DNA of 64,000 bases from Sphaerolaimus hirsutus (Eukaryota; Nematoda; Chromadorea; Monhysterida; Sphaerolaimidae): assembly GCA_964036195.1 (NCBI GenBank), contig OZ038452.1:22269785-22333784 (forward strand), written 5' to 3'. Positions 35,673 through 48,454 of the stretch are shown here, in pieces (positions within the stretch are counted from its first letter, which is position 1; each line of letters begins with the position of its first letter). Below the pieces are notes generated by a model. That model was not told where the DNA came from. It did no database searches and saw nothing but the letters and a program-made list of their open reading frames with translations. The translations under genes and the position numbers were made by a program.

Positions 35673-36769
35673 TAGTAGTTTGTCTTTAGCGATTTACGCC
35701 GTGCGTCGATAACTTTTGTGTCTTCAAATTTGGATTCTTTCTAGAAAGTGACTAGGCTATTCGTAATACGCCGGCGCTTTACTAGTGCCCCCCTCTCCGC
35801 ACTTCCACGCATAAAAAGCGAGCAAATAATAAGCACACCGGTGAACATTTGTGTTCTTTGTGGGGCAGGGTGTTGTCGGTGCTAGCGTTGTTAAACTTGT
35901 AAATAGTTGAAAAAAAAGTATTTTTATTGTCGTTTTTTTCCAAAAGCGCTTAATGCGATGGTAATTTTCTAAACAAAAACCAGCATTTCTTTTTTCCACT
36001 TTCTGCAACTAAATGTTGCCAAATGGTCGAATAATGAGGGTTAAAATAACCAAATTGAAGCCACATGGTTATTTGTTTGTGGTTTGTCTAGGGATGAAAT
36101 ACATTTTTTAACACCTACAAAATAACGCGATGAGTAGTGATGAGTGATGAAAGTGATGAATGATAAAAAACGCGGTGAGGTGGAAAAACGCGCTTTTTAA
36201 TGGCCCTGCTTTTTTAAAAAGCGGTTTAAAAAGTGCTGGCCATCCCTAGATTTGAGTCACCAGATATTTACAGCTGTATAAGACAAGTTGCAGTGTTTTG
36301 TGATGTTCCATATTAGCATTAATGGTTGTGGTGCCATGGGCTAGCAGTATAAGCGCTGATTTCTGCCAAATCAATCTATTCGTATGTTGAATTGCAGTGT
36401 ATATTGCTGTTTCTTCAGCTAAACTGGTAAACATGCATGCAGATTTTCAATTATGTGATTTTTTTCTGGTTCCAGCAATATTTATACAATTTTTGCAATT
36501 TCAGTTTTCATTATTTTTTCCCCATTTCTGGCAAAATTAAATCAATTTTTGCCATTTCTGTGCACATTTCGTTTTTCCATTTTCCGTTTTCCAGCAAGTG
36601 CAAAAAATTATGTTTCCATTTCCATTTTCTGACAAGAGCAAAAAATTTTCTGTTTGCATTTCTCATTAATTTTTTTTCATTACTCCACAGTCATTGTATG
36701 GGTATATGTGACATCCCGATTACTGCAACTTTTTACCAGTATATGTTGACTCATAAAAGGCAGCATGTA

Positions 36770-36910
36770 CACTAGTTGACACTAGTCTGTCAACTGGTCT
36801 GTGTCGACTCAGATTTTGGCTTTACGTGTCGCAGAGCAATCTCCAAATACACAAATCTTGACATAGACCAGTGGAAACGCGTGTGTCGTCAACTAGTGTG
36901 TGGGGGGCCG
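36770..36910. mobile_element. CACTAGTTGACA-family MITE
   Basis: Left ACACTAGTTGACACTAGTC, right GTCAACTAGTGTGTGG, followed by GGGCCGCC as at 19192. Confidence 0.65.
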
Positions 36911-37519
36911 CCAAAAAAACATTTTTCTGAGGTGGTTCTTAAAAACATGTTTTTCATCCCTAGTACCTCTTAGAAGGTGTTTTTGACAAAAGTATTTTCC
37001 GAAAAAGCTTTTTTACAACACTGTGCTTCAGTAGCTGGGGCTTCTTTAACGCTCATTTCGTTGCGGTTAAAAAAACAGGAATTCAGTGAAAATGTTGGAC
37101 AAGCCCCACCAAGCCCGACGCTGTTTAAATACTATCACATTAAGTCAATACTGAACCCGTATCGGGGGGGGGGGGGGGGTAGGGGGTGAGGGGCGCACGC
37201 TACCCCCCGTCAACAAATCTTACACCGAACCTGATCACTAGTACAATAGAATAAATAAAGGAAAAGAAAAAGGGGGGGGGGGTGTTTCCTCTGAGGTCTG
37301 AACAGAGACCGACCCCCGTCAAAACAATTGAGGGTGCATCACTTCACATTCTAGTCACTTTACATTCTCTGTATTTGCACAGTTTACATTCCACAGTACT
37401 GTGTTCACCGCTCCAGTTTACATCCTACAATAAAATGTCACATCCTGTACTTTTTGCACACTTCTCATTCCACTGAAAAGCTTCACTTTACATTCCATCA
37501 AAAAAGTTATTACAACAGG

Positions 37520-38010
37520 CGAAACTAATCGGGTGGGCGCGCCAGCGCCATCCCTCGCTGCCGAGGGAGGGCGCAAGCGACCCACCCATAATATGGTCAG
37601 ACACACCAAAATGCGGAAATCGCAAATTTAAAATCGCAATAACTTTAACGCAATGCGCTAGTGCAGAACCGACTGCACCATTCAAAAGCCCGTGTCGAAA
37701 AGTACCACCATGCAAATTTTCAGATTCAACGGTTGAGTTCGGAGGAAGTTATTACGCATTTTCTTTTTCAAGTAGTGTTCTTGTTGTTGTTGTTGTTCTT
37801 GTTCTTGTTCTCCCGAAAAATCTTCAAACTGCAATAACTTCCTTGAAACATGACCGATTTTCATGGTTGATGGCTCATTTGAAAGAGAATATGATGCCAT
37901 TTCTTATTTTCGAGATTTTTTTCACAGGCTCCGCCCACTTTGGTACGGTATCTGTTTGAAATTTTCAAACCTCAATAAATTTAAAATTTGAATACAAATG
38001 GGGCAATAAA
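37520..38010. repeat. Inverted copy of the 25680-26175 repeat
   Basis: Reverse complement of 25680-26175, near identical including the TTGTTGTTGTTGTT block (longer here) and the GGCGCGCCAGCGCC end. Confidence 0.85.
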
Positions 38011-38028
38011 AAAAATTTGTGCAATTTT

Positions 38029-38190
38029 ATGGAGTGGTGCCAGCTACTCCAAAACGGTGCCATTTTCATGGAGTGGCGCCAACTACTCCAAAACGGCATC
38101 ATTTTCATGGAGTGGCGCCATCTACTCCAAAACGGCAGTGCCATCTACTCCAAAATGGCTCCATTTTTGTGGAGTGGCGCCATCTACTCG
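38029..38190. repeat. Tandem repeat, about 45-bp unit
   Basis: Four to five units of ATGGAGTGGCGCCA(T/A)CTACTCCAAAACGG, each itself an inverted repeat (TGGAGT...ACTCCA). It follows the AATAAAAAAAATTTGTG end of the previous repeat. Confidence 0.85.
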
Positions 38191-38274
38191 CCAGCATATA
38201 CATTGTTCAGCAAGACACCTACTGGGTGTCATTTGGGGAAGCCTGGGCCACTGGCCACACAAAAGAAATATATC

Positions 38275-38933
38275 AGTAAAAAAATGGCTAAAGCCAAACA
38301 AAAAGTGGACGCTGCCTCCACAGCAAATAGACATGAAGTGTGTCTCTCAAATGGACAGTAATATATATTGGATGCACAAAAGAAATGTATCATTGCTTAG
38401 AAAATGGAATACACTTCACTGATAACACACTTTACTGTGGTTACATATCCCACCTGAAAAAAGAAACTATTTGTATTACATCACAAGAGTTACATGTATT
38501 GACTGTAAAATGCACAAAAGCAATATATCATTACATCTGCATTGTGAGAAATCTCTGTAACACATCCATGTAAAAAAAGTTTCACACCCTTAAACTATGT
38601 GAGACAAAAAGGAAAAAAATTCACTCAAGTTTATCATAGCAGCGTGAGCTTTTTGGTTTTAAACACACACATAGCACAGCTCACGCAGCTGTGATAAACT
38701 TGAGTGAATTTTTTTCCTTTTTGTCTCAGATAGTTGAAGGGTGTGAAACTTTTTTTACATGGATGTGTACGTCTAACACTGTAATCTGCCTTGAAAACTA
38801 TTGAATAAATAAAAGTCTGGGTTCAATGTGAGACATTTCTCACAATGCAGATGTAATGATATATTGCTTTTGTGCATTTAACAGTCAATACATGTAACTC
38901 TTGTGATGTAATACAAATAGTTTCTTTTTTCAG
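38275..38933. repeat. Fold-back element truncated by the assembly gap
   Basis: Starts CAGTAAAAAAATGGCTAAAGCC like the hairpin at 23784. Arms meet around 38640-38700 (AGCAGCGTGAGC/GCTCACGCAGCTG). The right arm runs into the N run. Confidence 0.8.
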
Positions 38934-39133
38934 NNNNNNNNNNNNNNNNNNNNNNNNNNNNNNNNNNNNNNNNNNNNNNNNNNNNNNNNNNNNNNNNNNN
39001 NNNNNNNNNNNNNNNNNNNNNNNNNNNNNNNNNNNNNNNNNNNNNNNNNNNNNNNNNNNNNNNNNNNNNNNNNNNNNNNNNNNNNNNNNNNNNNNNNNNN
39101 NNNNNNNNNNNNNNNNNNNNNNNNNNNNNNNNN
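38934..39133. other. Assembly gap (200 N)
   Basis: Exactly 200 N, so probably a placeholder of unknown true size. Fold-back elements lie on both sides, which suggests the gap was caused by palindromic repeats. Confidence 0.98.
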
Positions 39134-40200
39134 TTTAAGAAGAACCCAAGTGTCCCAAGCAAGTTCGCCACCCAACTGCATTATAAAAAAAATGTTGTGA
39201 GAACATACCTGATATAAAATTGAATCAGATATGAACCCTAGTTCTGCTCGTTAAAATTTTTTCAGTAGGGCACCCACCCTGTCCCATAAACATCAGATTG
39301 AAAATTTCACTTTAAACCAATTTTTTGTACCACACTTAAAAAGTTGGTTTACAAAGTTCACTAGGGGAGGGTCTAAAGTTCAAAGTTATGTAAACAACAT
39401 AACCTCTAAAATGCTTCCATAAGGAAATTTATTTGGGGTGAATGAAAAAGTGAAAATTTTGTCAAATTTTCTTCCTGAAATGACATCATTTTGACATCAT
39501 AGAATTCACCCCAAGTAAATTTCCTTATGGAAGCATTTTAGAGGTTATGTTGTTTACATAACTTTGAACCTTAGATCCTGCCCTAGTGAACTTTGTAAAC
39601 CAACTTTTTAAGTGTGATACAAAAAATTGGTTTAAAGTGAAATTTTCAGTCGGCTGTTTATGGGACAGGGTGGGTGCCCTACTGAAAATTTTTTTTTTGA
39701 ATCTGAAATAGTGTCCCAACCCGATTCATTTTTATATTAGGTATGTTGTTGCAACATTTTTTTAATGCAGTTGGGTGATGAACTTGTTTCGGGACACTTG
39801 GGCTGTTTTTAAAAAATGGTTAACTTTATATGCAGTGACCCATGCTTTAGTGGGTCGTTGGCAGCCGCCCCATTGGTGGATCGTGAAGGGGGTTGTTGGC
39901 AAGACATCCCCAAAATTTCAGCTTTATACCACCATCACAGCTGGAGATATGGCTCTCGTAGTGTAGCCAATCAAGTGGGTGGTGAACTTGTTTGGGACAC
40001 CAAAAACGCCAAAAAAATTGTTGCATACAGGGCGACCCACCCTGTAGTGAGTCGCCGCACCTCCCCCATTGTTTGGGAGTAGAGGGGTCTTACAACTTTA
40101 TATATGCAAAGTTTCAGCTTTATAACACCCCCATGGACGGAGATATTGCATTCGAAGTGAAATAAAAAAATGGGTGGTGAACTTGTCCGGGAAGGTGTTT
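39134..40200. mobile_element. Second copy of the long fold-back element, left end lost in the gap
   Basis: Shares the GGGTGG-GAACTTG, GGGACAC and GGGAAGGTGTTTA blocks with 6606-8818. Inverted arms around 39440-39490. Confidence 0.75.
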
Positions 40201-40404
40201 ATTATTGTCGGTCATTGTCATTATTTGTTCGAGTTAGCCTCGTTAACAAGGCTTAGAACAAATATACCTAGATACAACGGACACCTGCTGAAAACAAGAA
40301 AAAATGTAATTTTATTGTGTATGATTATGTCATCTATGAAAATTTATGTTTATGCTGAAAACAATGGTAATGGTCCGACACAACTTGTGATATGAAAGCG
40401 CCAA

Positions 40405-42695
40405 AGCAAAAGGGCCCTGGGGCCAGATTTAATTCTCCCTACAGATTTGTAGGGTAGGGCGTACGCCCGACAGATTTTTTCAAGTTTAGCCACATCGACG
40501 CACATGCACCGAGAGCAAGGCGGTTCGTAAAATATACAAAACCATCCCTTCAGGTTGCCGATATTGCAATATGACGTATACCACTTCGAATTTGGCACGG
40601 ATATCATGATTTCGTCATTTCTTGGCCGTCGGCCAATGCGTTTTTTATTTTATTTTGTCGGGCGGGTTACTCGCATAAGTCGCGCTTTTGTGTAGTCAGG
40701 TGGTCACTTTTTTAGTGTTCACTGTCTGCAACCGAAACCATGAGGGCAGCGACAAGAAAGAAATGCATGCACGAGCGTACAAAAGCGCGACTTATGCGAG
40801 TAACCCGCCCGACAAAATAAAATAAAGAACGAATTGGCAGACGGTCAAGAAATGACGAAATCGTGATTTCCGGGCCAAAATCGAAGCGATATACGTCATA
40901 TTGCAATATAGGCGACCTTAAGGGATAGTTTCGTGTATTTTACGAACCTGCTCTCGGTGCATGTGCGTCGATGCGGCTGAACTCAAAAAAATCTATCGGG
41001 CGTACGCCCTACCTAGCATTCGAAAAAATCACCGATTTTTTGGAATATATATATAAATATATCACTCCAACATTGGAAAAAATATAAATATATGTAAATC
41101 ACTCTAGGTCTCCAGAAAATATAATTAAATTACTGAAAAAATAACTCTAAGCTCAAAAAAAATCTCAAAAAATCACTTGCGCTTTATTTCAATTTCAAGT
41201 GATATTCTGGGCTTTATTTACCATTTGCAAGCACAAAAAATGTACTCTCATATACCACAGTACATTTATTATCATCCCACAAGCAGTATTCATTTATACA
41301 GTATTTTACAAGTGAAAACATCAAGCAAATATCACAGAAAAATTCAACCTTCAGTTCAACCTCAATGAAAACTTCAAAAATATTTTGCACTGCAAATATT
41401 TAGCTCTCAACCTATAGTGCCTGGTTGTGGCAATGGACGTTTGACCAAATAGGTGCTCATGCTCAGCACTTTTTCATTGGTGATGTGCTTGCACTGATTC
41501 ATTGATGATGAAACTGAGCTTGCAATCACTGTAGAAAAATTTTGATCACATCAAATTGGTATTTTTTGATTTAAAGTCATGTATTTTTTCAGAAAAGTAT
41601 GTTAAAAGATAGAGAGATGCTTAATACCTAAAACATAACCATAGAATTCATAGCAGGATGACATAAAAAAAGTTACAAGACAGTTAACATTTTTGTCACA
41701 TACAAAATGAAAACTGATTGATAGTGATGTCACCATTTGCCATCATTTGAGTTTGAGTTGTGATCAAACTAGTGATTTGCCAACACCACCCCACCAAAAT
41801 TCATGCCATTTGTGAAAACTGAACATACTGTATTTCCTTGAATTACCCCCTGGGGGTTTATTTTTTCAGAGTGGAAATTTTGAGGGGGGTCAAATGAGGG
41901 GGGTATTCCGAGGGGGGTATCATTTTGCCAGAAATTTTTCAAATCCCATTACTAAATTGTTGTTTGAAATGTACACAAACATCGAAAAATGCAACAAAAA
42001 CTGCCATTCATAACACTATGGACTTATATATGTATGTAGACAGTATATAACCAGTTCCAACATCACACAGTTATTGTTTTTAACATGTGTTCTGCGTTTC
42101 CCGGATCACAAACCGCATTATGTTCTCTATTCAGTAAATTGGGGTGCGGTATTTTGAGGGGGTTATAAGTTCATAGTACCCATTTTGAGGGGGGTATTTC
42201 TCAACAGGGGGTATTTCGAGGGGGGGTATTTTGAGGAAATATGGTATTTAGCATTCAGTAGTGGAAAACTTGATGGAAACATGTCACCATTTTTGGCTAT
42301 TTCAGTTTTCAAAAAAGTCAGGGTGAAAACTAGTGTGTGTAGACTAACAATATTTACCTGCTTCAAATACAATTTTAACCCAATAATGCTCTACATGAAC
42401 AGAGAAATTTTCTGGAGAAAAGCCCTGCAAATTTCTCTTGCACAGATTGCATGTTTTAGTCATAAAGCGCAATCATTGCACCACAATGTATCAAGTATGA
42501 GTGATTTTCTCAGTGATTTTTTTTCAAATTTAAAAAATATATATAAATATATCACTCAGAATTTGGAAAAAATATAAATATATATAAATCACGGGTTATT
42601 TATATTTATTGTGATTTTCGAAAATATAAATCACGGGTTATTTTTCGAATGCTAGCCCTACCCTACAAATCTGTAGGCAGTATTAAATCTGGCCC
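40405..42695. mobile_element. Composite element inserted in a GCGCC MITE; contains a 500-bp hairpin
   Basis: Ends GGGGCCAGATTTAAT...CTACAGATTTGTAGGG and complement (42655-42695), with GCGCC-word sequence on both outer sides (40395, 42700). A hairpin occupies about 40430-41015 (TTATGCGAGTAACCCGCCCGAC arms). A TA-flanked MITE (41828-42244) is nested inside, and ATATATAAATATATCACTC arrays occur on both sides. Confidence 0.65.
41828..42244. mobile_element. TA-flanked MITE, CCGTATTTCC family, nested
   Basis: Starts CTGTATTTCCTTGAATTACC after TA and ends TATTTTGAGGAAATATGG before TA. The middle has the ACATCGAAAAATGCAACAAAAAC block of the family. Confidence 0.75.
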
Positions 42696-42790
42696 CTGGT
42701 GCTTTTGGCGCTTGGCGCTATTGGTGTATGGCGCCATGGCCAAGATAAGGGCCACTAGAAAGATATTTCAAGCGTCACTGCGCATCTTAA

Positions 42791-43403
42791 AGTAAAGTCG
42801 GCGGACATTTCACCCTACAAAATCGGAGAGTTAGAATTCGCTCGTGAATAGAGCGAACAACAAAACTTGTGTCCCACGCGGACGCGAGGAATTGAAAAAA
42901 GAAAATCATATTTTAAAAAATGGACGTTTCGCCGCGTGCGTGCGTGCCACGCCCTAGTTATCTACATTTTCAACGTTGCTCGTTGAAAGCGAAAGAATTT
43001 GACAGTTTAAAACTACCGTTTTACCGTTTTTGTTTTTATTTTATTTTTTGTTTGTTATTCCAACAGAAGAGAAATTGGCAGCTGGCCAAAATTTCAAAAT
43101 CCGCTAAAAATATTAATAAAACAGGCTAACACTAGCTATAAAACCATGTACATAAATGAAAATAGCGATACTGAAGGTGGAAATTGGCAAAGTGGGTCAA
43201 ATTTTAACGATTTTCAGCTAACTTTGAGATTTCACTCTCATTCGTATAATACGCAACTGGTAACTGGGATGAGGGTCAAGTTCTCATACGTGACCCGATC
43301 CATACCAATCGTTAAAATATTGCGACGCAAAAAAACGTCATGCACTCTCCACTGGAGAGACTGACGCAAATGTTTGTAGGGCGATACGTCTGCCGACTTT
43401 ACC
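42791..43403. mobile_element. Inverted-repeat element, TAAAGTCGGC ends
   Basis: Left TAAAGTCGGCGGACATTTCA(C)CCTAC, right GTAGGGCGATACGTCTGCCGACTTTA. About 613 bp, with a middle of ordinary complexity that holds short open frames without recognisable domains. Confidence 0.7.
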
Positions 43404-43523
43404 TAAATAAATATGAACATTTGCAGCTACTAAAGATGTCGCTTGAATGCGTTCACGCACCACTGAACGCAATGTCTGACTGTTAATGACTGCGAAATAT
43501 CTACACATGAATAATTTTTACTA

Positions 43524-43623
43524 CCGTATTTCCTCGAAATACCCCCCCCCCTCGTTTACCCCCCCCCCTCTCGGGACCACTATGAAACAATCACCCCCCG
43601 GGGGGTATTTCGAGGAAATACGG
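43524..43623. mobile_element. Minimal TA-flanked MITE, 100 bp
   Basis: Almost nothing but the two CCGTATTTCCTCGAAATACC arms with C/G runs. This is the smallest intact member in the window. Confidence 0.85.
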
Positions 43624-43739
43624 TAGTTGAAAATGCTACATGTATTTTCTAAGTAAACTTTTTCTGTAATTCATGTTGGGTGACAATTCATGATTACAAG
43701 GTCACGCTCAAGCAAAATTATCATAGCGTAGCTGTATTA

Positions 43740-44654
43740 CCGTATTTCTTCTAATAGAACGACATACCATAAATAGAACGGCACCTCCAATAGAACGGCA
43801 GGTTATGACTAACGATGGCAAAAAAAGATTCGAAAATTCGAAAATATTTTCGAATTTTCGAATTTTTTCGGAATTTTCGAATTTTTATTTCACTACTGAA
43901 AAAAACACTTAAAAATCGATTTTTTTTTCAAAAAATTCGAAAATTCGAAAATTCAAAAATTCGAAAATACTTTTCGAATTTTTCAGGGAATTCAGTGAAA
44001 TATAACACATCCTTAAGTTCAATCAGCTAAATCGATTGACAATTGGTCCGATTCAGTTTTGAGCCTGAAAGAGTTTCGAATCAAAAAATAACGTCAAAAA
44101 ACGTTGAAATGGCATCCACCGCAGACACATAGCGTCGGGGATGGCATTTTAGGGGATGGGTCCACTAGACTTATTCGAGGGGGACTTATTGGAGGATTTA
44201 CAGTAAATAACTCCCCCCTCGAATAACTCCCCCCCCCTTTCGAGCGTGAGGAAAAAACAACTCCACCCTCGATTAACTCCACCCTCTGGGGACTTATTCG
44301 AGAATTTACGGTAGCTTCTTAACAGCTAAAAGCACTTAATTCAATATTTTCCCCCAAAAATTAGAAAATTACCCAAAAAAATTCGAAAACTGCCTAAAAA
44401 GATTCGAAAATTCGAAATTCGAAATTCGAAAATTCGAAAATTCGAAATTCGAAAATTAATTTGGGGAAAAATTCGAAAATTCGAAAATTCATTTAGGAAA
44501 AACACTTAAAAATTTAAATACTTTTTTTCAGGGGGTTTGCCATCGTTAGTTATGACATATTCGAGAGTTCATGAAATTAAAAGAACGGCAGCCTACAATA
44601 GAACGGCAGTTAATAAATCTGACCACAAAATAGAATCTATTAGAAGAAATACGG
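43740..44654. mobile_element. TA-flanked CCGTATTTCTTCTAATAGAA MITE split by a hAT-like MITE
   Basis: Ends CCGTATTTCTTCTAATAGAACG and its complement. Interrupted by 43810-44548. Confidence 0.8.
43810..44548. mobile_element. hAT-like MITE, TAACGATGG ends, ATTCGAAA word
   Basis: 8-bp duplication GTTATGAC (43802-43809, 44549-44556). Interior iterates AAAATTCGAAAATTCG. A diverged CTCGAATAACTCCCCC MITE lies inside (about 44130-44310). Confidence 0.9.
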
Positions 44655-44808
44655 TAAGCTGTATGTAAGCACATCCAGAAATCTATTACTCTACAAGGAT
44701 AAAGTGACCATTGGTTACCGCAAATGCGAAAACAATTCTCACTACTCAATTAAATCTGATGGATTTTTCCACAGTTCTTGAAGGCTCACCTATTGTTTAT
44801 TGGCGCTG

Positions 44809-44979
44809 CGCACACTAGTTTACTCTCAGATTTTGGTAAACTCATCGGCTATGACTTGAGTTTACCAGAATGAGATGTCTGTCAACTGCAGTTGATAGGG
44901 ATTAAGAATAAATGAAACCAGTAGACTCAAAGCCGATTTATGAGTTTAACAAAATCTGGCAGCAAACTAGTGTGCGCAC
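44809..44979. mobile_element. CACACTAGTTTACT MITE
   Basis: Sister of 26711-26894 with the same arms and the AACTGCAGTTGAT-GGGATTAAGAATAA centre. Confidence 0.75.
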
Positions 44980-45849
44980 GCTCCATGATACCTAATCAGA
45001 GCGAGTGTGAACTTTAAAAGGGGAAACATAGGAATCAAGGATGTACTTAGGTAGATAAAAATACCTGTTGACACTCAGCAAAAAGTGAAGTGAAGTAAAA
45101 AGTGTAGGGGAAAGCGAAGTGAAATGAGATAAAAATAAAATAAAGCTAAAAAACGCGGATGAATTCTGAATTAGAAAGCATTGTTTCTGATGACGATTAT
45201 GATGATTTAGTGGGAAACATACGGTATTTTTGCTTGCGTCGGAACTGTTTGAACAAATTGAAAATGTTACCCTATTCAAAAAAAACTTCACTTCAAAATT
45301 TCACTTCACTTTTCACCCCAGCAAATCACTTCCAGCAAATTAAAAAGAAGCGGGCTCGCCCCATCTGTGGGCACAAAAATTCGCCTCAGGGCCATAATAA
45401 TAAATATAACGGAGGAAGTAAATACCTAACATAAAATACACCTACGTCAAGAGAAAACTGTTTGTGTGCGTGCTGCAGACTTCAACGGGGACTAATTTAC
45501 AATATTTAGATGTCGATTTTTTACACTCTGCAACCTCACATGACGACACTTCAAGTGCTCCGAACCATTCGATATTTAGATACCTAGGTGTACAAAAAGG
45601 GAAAACAAACACACTCTGCGTGATATATTTTCAAGTGAATACTGCGAAATTATTGTTTAAATAATATACTAAACAGATATAAATGTGTGAGAAACTTGAA
45701 TAGCAGATCTTATCCATATGAAAACAAAAACAAAGTGCACCTGAAAATATATATTTATACTGACATTGGACTAAAAATGAGAGCCATAAAAACATTTTCT
45801 GGAATATCATTAGATTTAATTATACAAAGTGGCAATTCAGTATACCTAG

Positions 45850-46315
45850 CACAGTTGTTAACGCGTATTTCCTTTTACTCATGAGTACGTATGACATACG
45901 CATACTTTGAAAAAAGTATCTGTACTCGCCTGTATGCTTATTTTTTGAGAGTACTCGACTACACTATAGTAATTTTTGCCAGTACAGAAGGAGTATTTTT
46001 GCCATTCAAAACCCTTGATTTTCATGAAGAATACTTATTAATAGAAAGAAAACACCTTTTTGTTGTCCGGGGTAAACATTCATAATGCTCCCTTCTACAT
46101 TTTGTAGAAAGAAAAAGTATTTTAACTGGCTTTTACGCTTTCCAGAGAGAAAAAATACTCACATTTACACTTTCTGGGAAATAAAAGTACTTTACTCTCG
46201 TTTACTCGCGAGTAAAAGTAAAAAAATTTACTTTATGCTTTCTGTACTCAGGGGGTGAGTGAAAATATAATACGTACGCGTACTCTGAAAAAAGTTCGGT
46301 ACCTTAACAACTCTG
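45850..46315. mobile_element. hAT-like MITE, CAGAGTTG family, GAGTA word
   Basis: Flanks ATACCTAG and ATACTTAG match at 7 of 8. Words are TTTACTCGCGAGTAAAAG in place of AACGTA. Confidence 0.75.
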
Positions 46316-46323
46316 ATACTTAG

Positions 46324-47503
46324 TACCTAAAAACCGTTGCATATTTGATGCGCATGAGGAATCTCAAACACCGTAAATATCTGGAAATCATGTAGAAACA
46401 AAAAGAATGATGGAATATTTGAAGCCAGGGTTCAAATACAAATACTAGGTGCATCACAAAATGGTGTGATGCCGTCGCAACGGCAGCTTGCCGCAAAGTT
46501 TGGAGCTGCCGCATCTGCATTCATTCCACATGCAATTTGTATGTGCATTTGTAAATTGAAACTTCACGCGCGGCAGCTGCAGGGACTGATTGTGCTTACA
46601 TTGAATAGTCACAAATTCTGTTTCTGGACTACATGCAAGCTGTGTGTGTGTTTGTGTGCTTTCCATGCACTTTAATAACACCCATGCGGTGCAGCTGACG
46701 CTGGCAAACGTAAAGTTGAACACGCGATAGCGATTTTTTTCCTAATGTTCCTGACAGAAAAAAACATCTTTTAATAGAATTTTTGAACCGAAATTAAAAA
46801 CCACTTAAAGCCGCCGATGTGGCGTGCGCTATTTTCTAAAAATATAAAGTGAGTAAAAGGTATCAGCAGTGGTAAAAATTTATAAATACTCGCATTCAGA
46901 GTTTCAGACTACAAAAAATCTGAATTTGAAAACAAATTCTCAAAAACTTATAATTTTGAAGCGTGTCTTTTGAAACACTAAAATTACACTTTTACAGAGC
47001 TTCTGCTATAATTATGCATACGTATGTTAAAAACATGCCTTATGTATGCCAAATTCCAACTTCCAAACGTGCAGGTATGTATTTATGAGCTAGAGCGATA
47101 TGACTGGTATTTTAGACAGCTAAATATGTATGCTTTGCATGCACCTAGCTTGTCGTTTTGTGAATATCCAATGGGCAAATGCGTCAAAATCTAAAAATGT
47201 CGTGTGCCATAAAAATCCAAAAAACGTGCAGTAAATTACTCCTTCATCCGGACTCCAGGCACTCACAGTTTATTTAATTTGCTCCCAAAAATAAATAGGT
47301 ACCTATAACATTTGATTATTAAAATTATGTATGGTAGCAAAAGACCCCACAGTGCGATATATTTATTTGACCAAGTGCCATCTCACCAAAGCATTTCCAA
47401 AACCCACAATTCCTGATGAAAATGTGCAAATTTCAAATAAGCTGCGACCTGCGTCGTTCACATTGAGTACTAGGTATTTTAGGTTTTTGGGTGGACAAAT
47501 GTA
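46324..47503. other. No gene seen
   Basis: AT-rich unique-looking DNA. Short open frames (46454-46723 minus, 46466-46675 plus) overlap each other and lack domain signals. Confidence 0.4.
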
Positions 47504-47933
47504 CCGTATTACCTCGAATTATTCCCCCCTTGAATTAACCCCCCCCCCCCCTCGAAATACCCTCTAAATTTCGGCCGAGGAAATAATAAACCCCCCCTCG
47601 AAATACCGCCCCTAAAATTGAGTGTATCGTGAACGTACATGACAAATACCGCAGTTTGTGATCTGTACAAGTCAGAACACACGTTCAAACTGATGATTGA
47701 GTGATGTTAGGGAAGGGTTTATGTGTATTTATATACAGTTATATATACCTAAAAACACATATACATCTATGTAATTACTTGATTTTTCTACGTCTGAGTA
47801 TGCGCAATTTCTGAAAATTTCTGGCGAAATAATAGACCCCCCCCCCCCGAATAACCCCCCCCCTCGAATTATCCCCCCTCAAATTTTGCTGGCGAAATAA
47901 TAACCCCCCTGGGGGTATTTCGAGGTAATACGG
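47504..47933. mobile_element. TA-flanked MITE, CCGTATTACCTCGAA subtype
   Basis: Ends CCGTATTACCTCGAATTATTC and complement between TA. Same TATTACC subtype as 56906-57312 and 62978-63418. Confidence 0.85.
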
Positions 47934-48347
47934 TAGATAGGTAGATACTGTTGCCCCCGTCAGATTAACACCCTCAAAATTTGCTAGCGAAATAATACAC
48001 CCCCTGGGTGAATTTCGAAGAAATACGATACCTTAGCTCAAAAATCGAAGCATCGTCTTTGTTACTTATGGGTATATCTTGGGTTAAATATCTGAATACT
48101 TTTTAAACAATTTATAATCGATGTAGTTTTGGCTTACCCATCGAGATACTTTTGCTTTATCACTCATAGCTTAAATATCGGGAAGCAGGTTAAATATCGC
48201 TACATTCTCGTTTGACGTTAGGTTCCCGTGGTGCCTGGTTGATATAGTCAAAAGTGCCTGGTACTGACGTCTGGGCGTTGCTCTATTGCCAAAGGAAAAA
48301 GCGGCAAGGTCCTGGCGCTTTATGTATCATTATATCCGACAGACTCC

Positions 48348-48454
48348 CTGGGGGCAGTCTCAGATTCTGTAAAATGCCCTGTAAAATGTCTAATGCCGTG
48401 CAAAAGTCATGTAAAATGCCGTGCAAAATGGCAAACGTACGTGGGGACTGGCAC
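48348..48454 (-). mobile_element. Introner-like element, 107 bp, splice-competent orientation on minus strand
   Basis: Minus strand: preceded by CAG, starts GTGCCAGTCCCCACG, ends GAATCTGAGACTGCCCCCAG. The smallest copy. No gene is established around it, though it would splice if transcribed leftward. Confidence 0.65.

Noticed and set aside
45159-45434. 91-residue acidic/basic frame (MNSELESIVSDDDYDD)
   Set aside because: No splice context, no domain, no support beyond an open frame.
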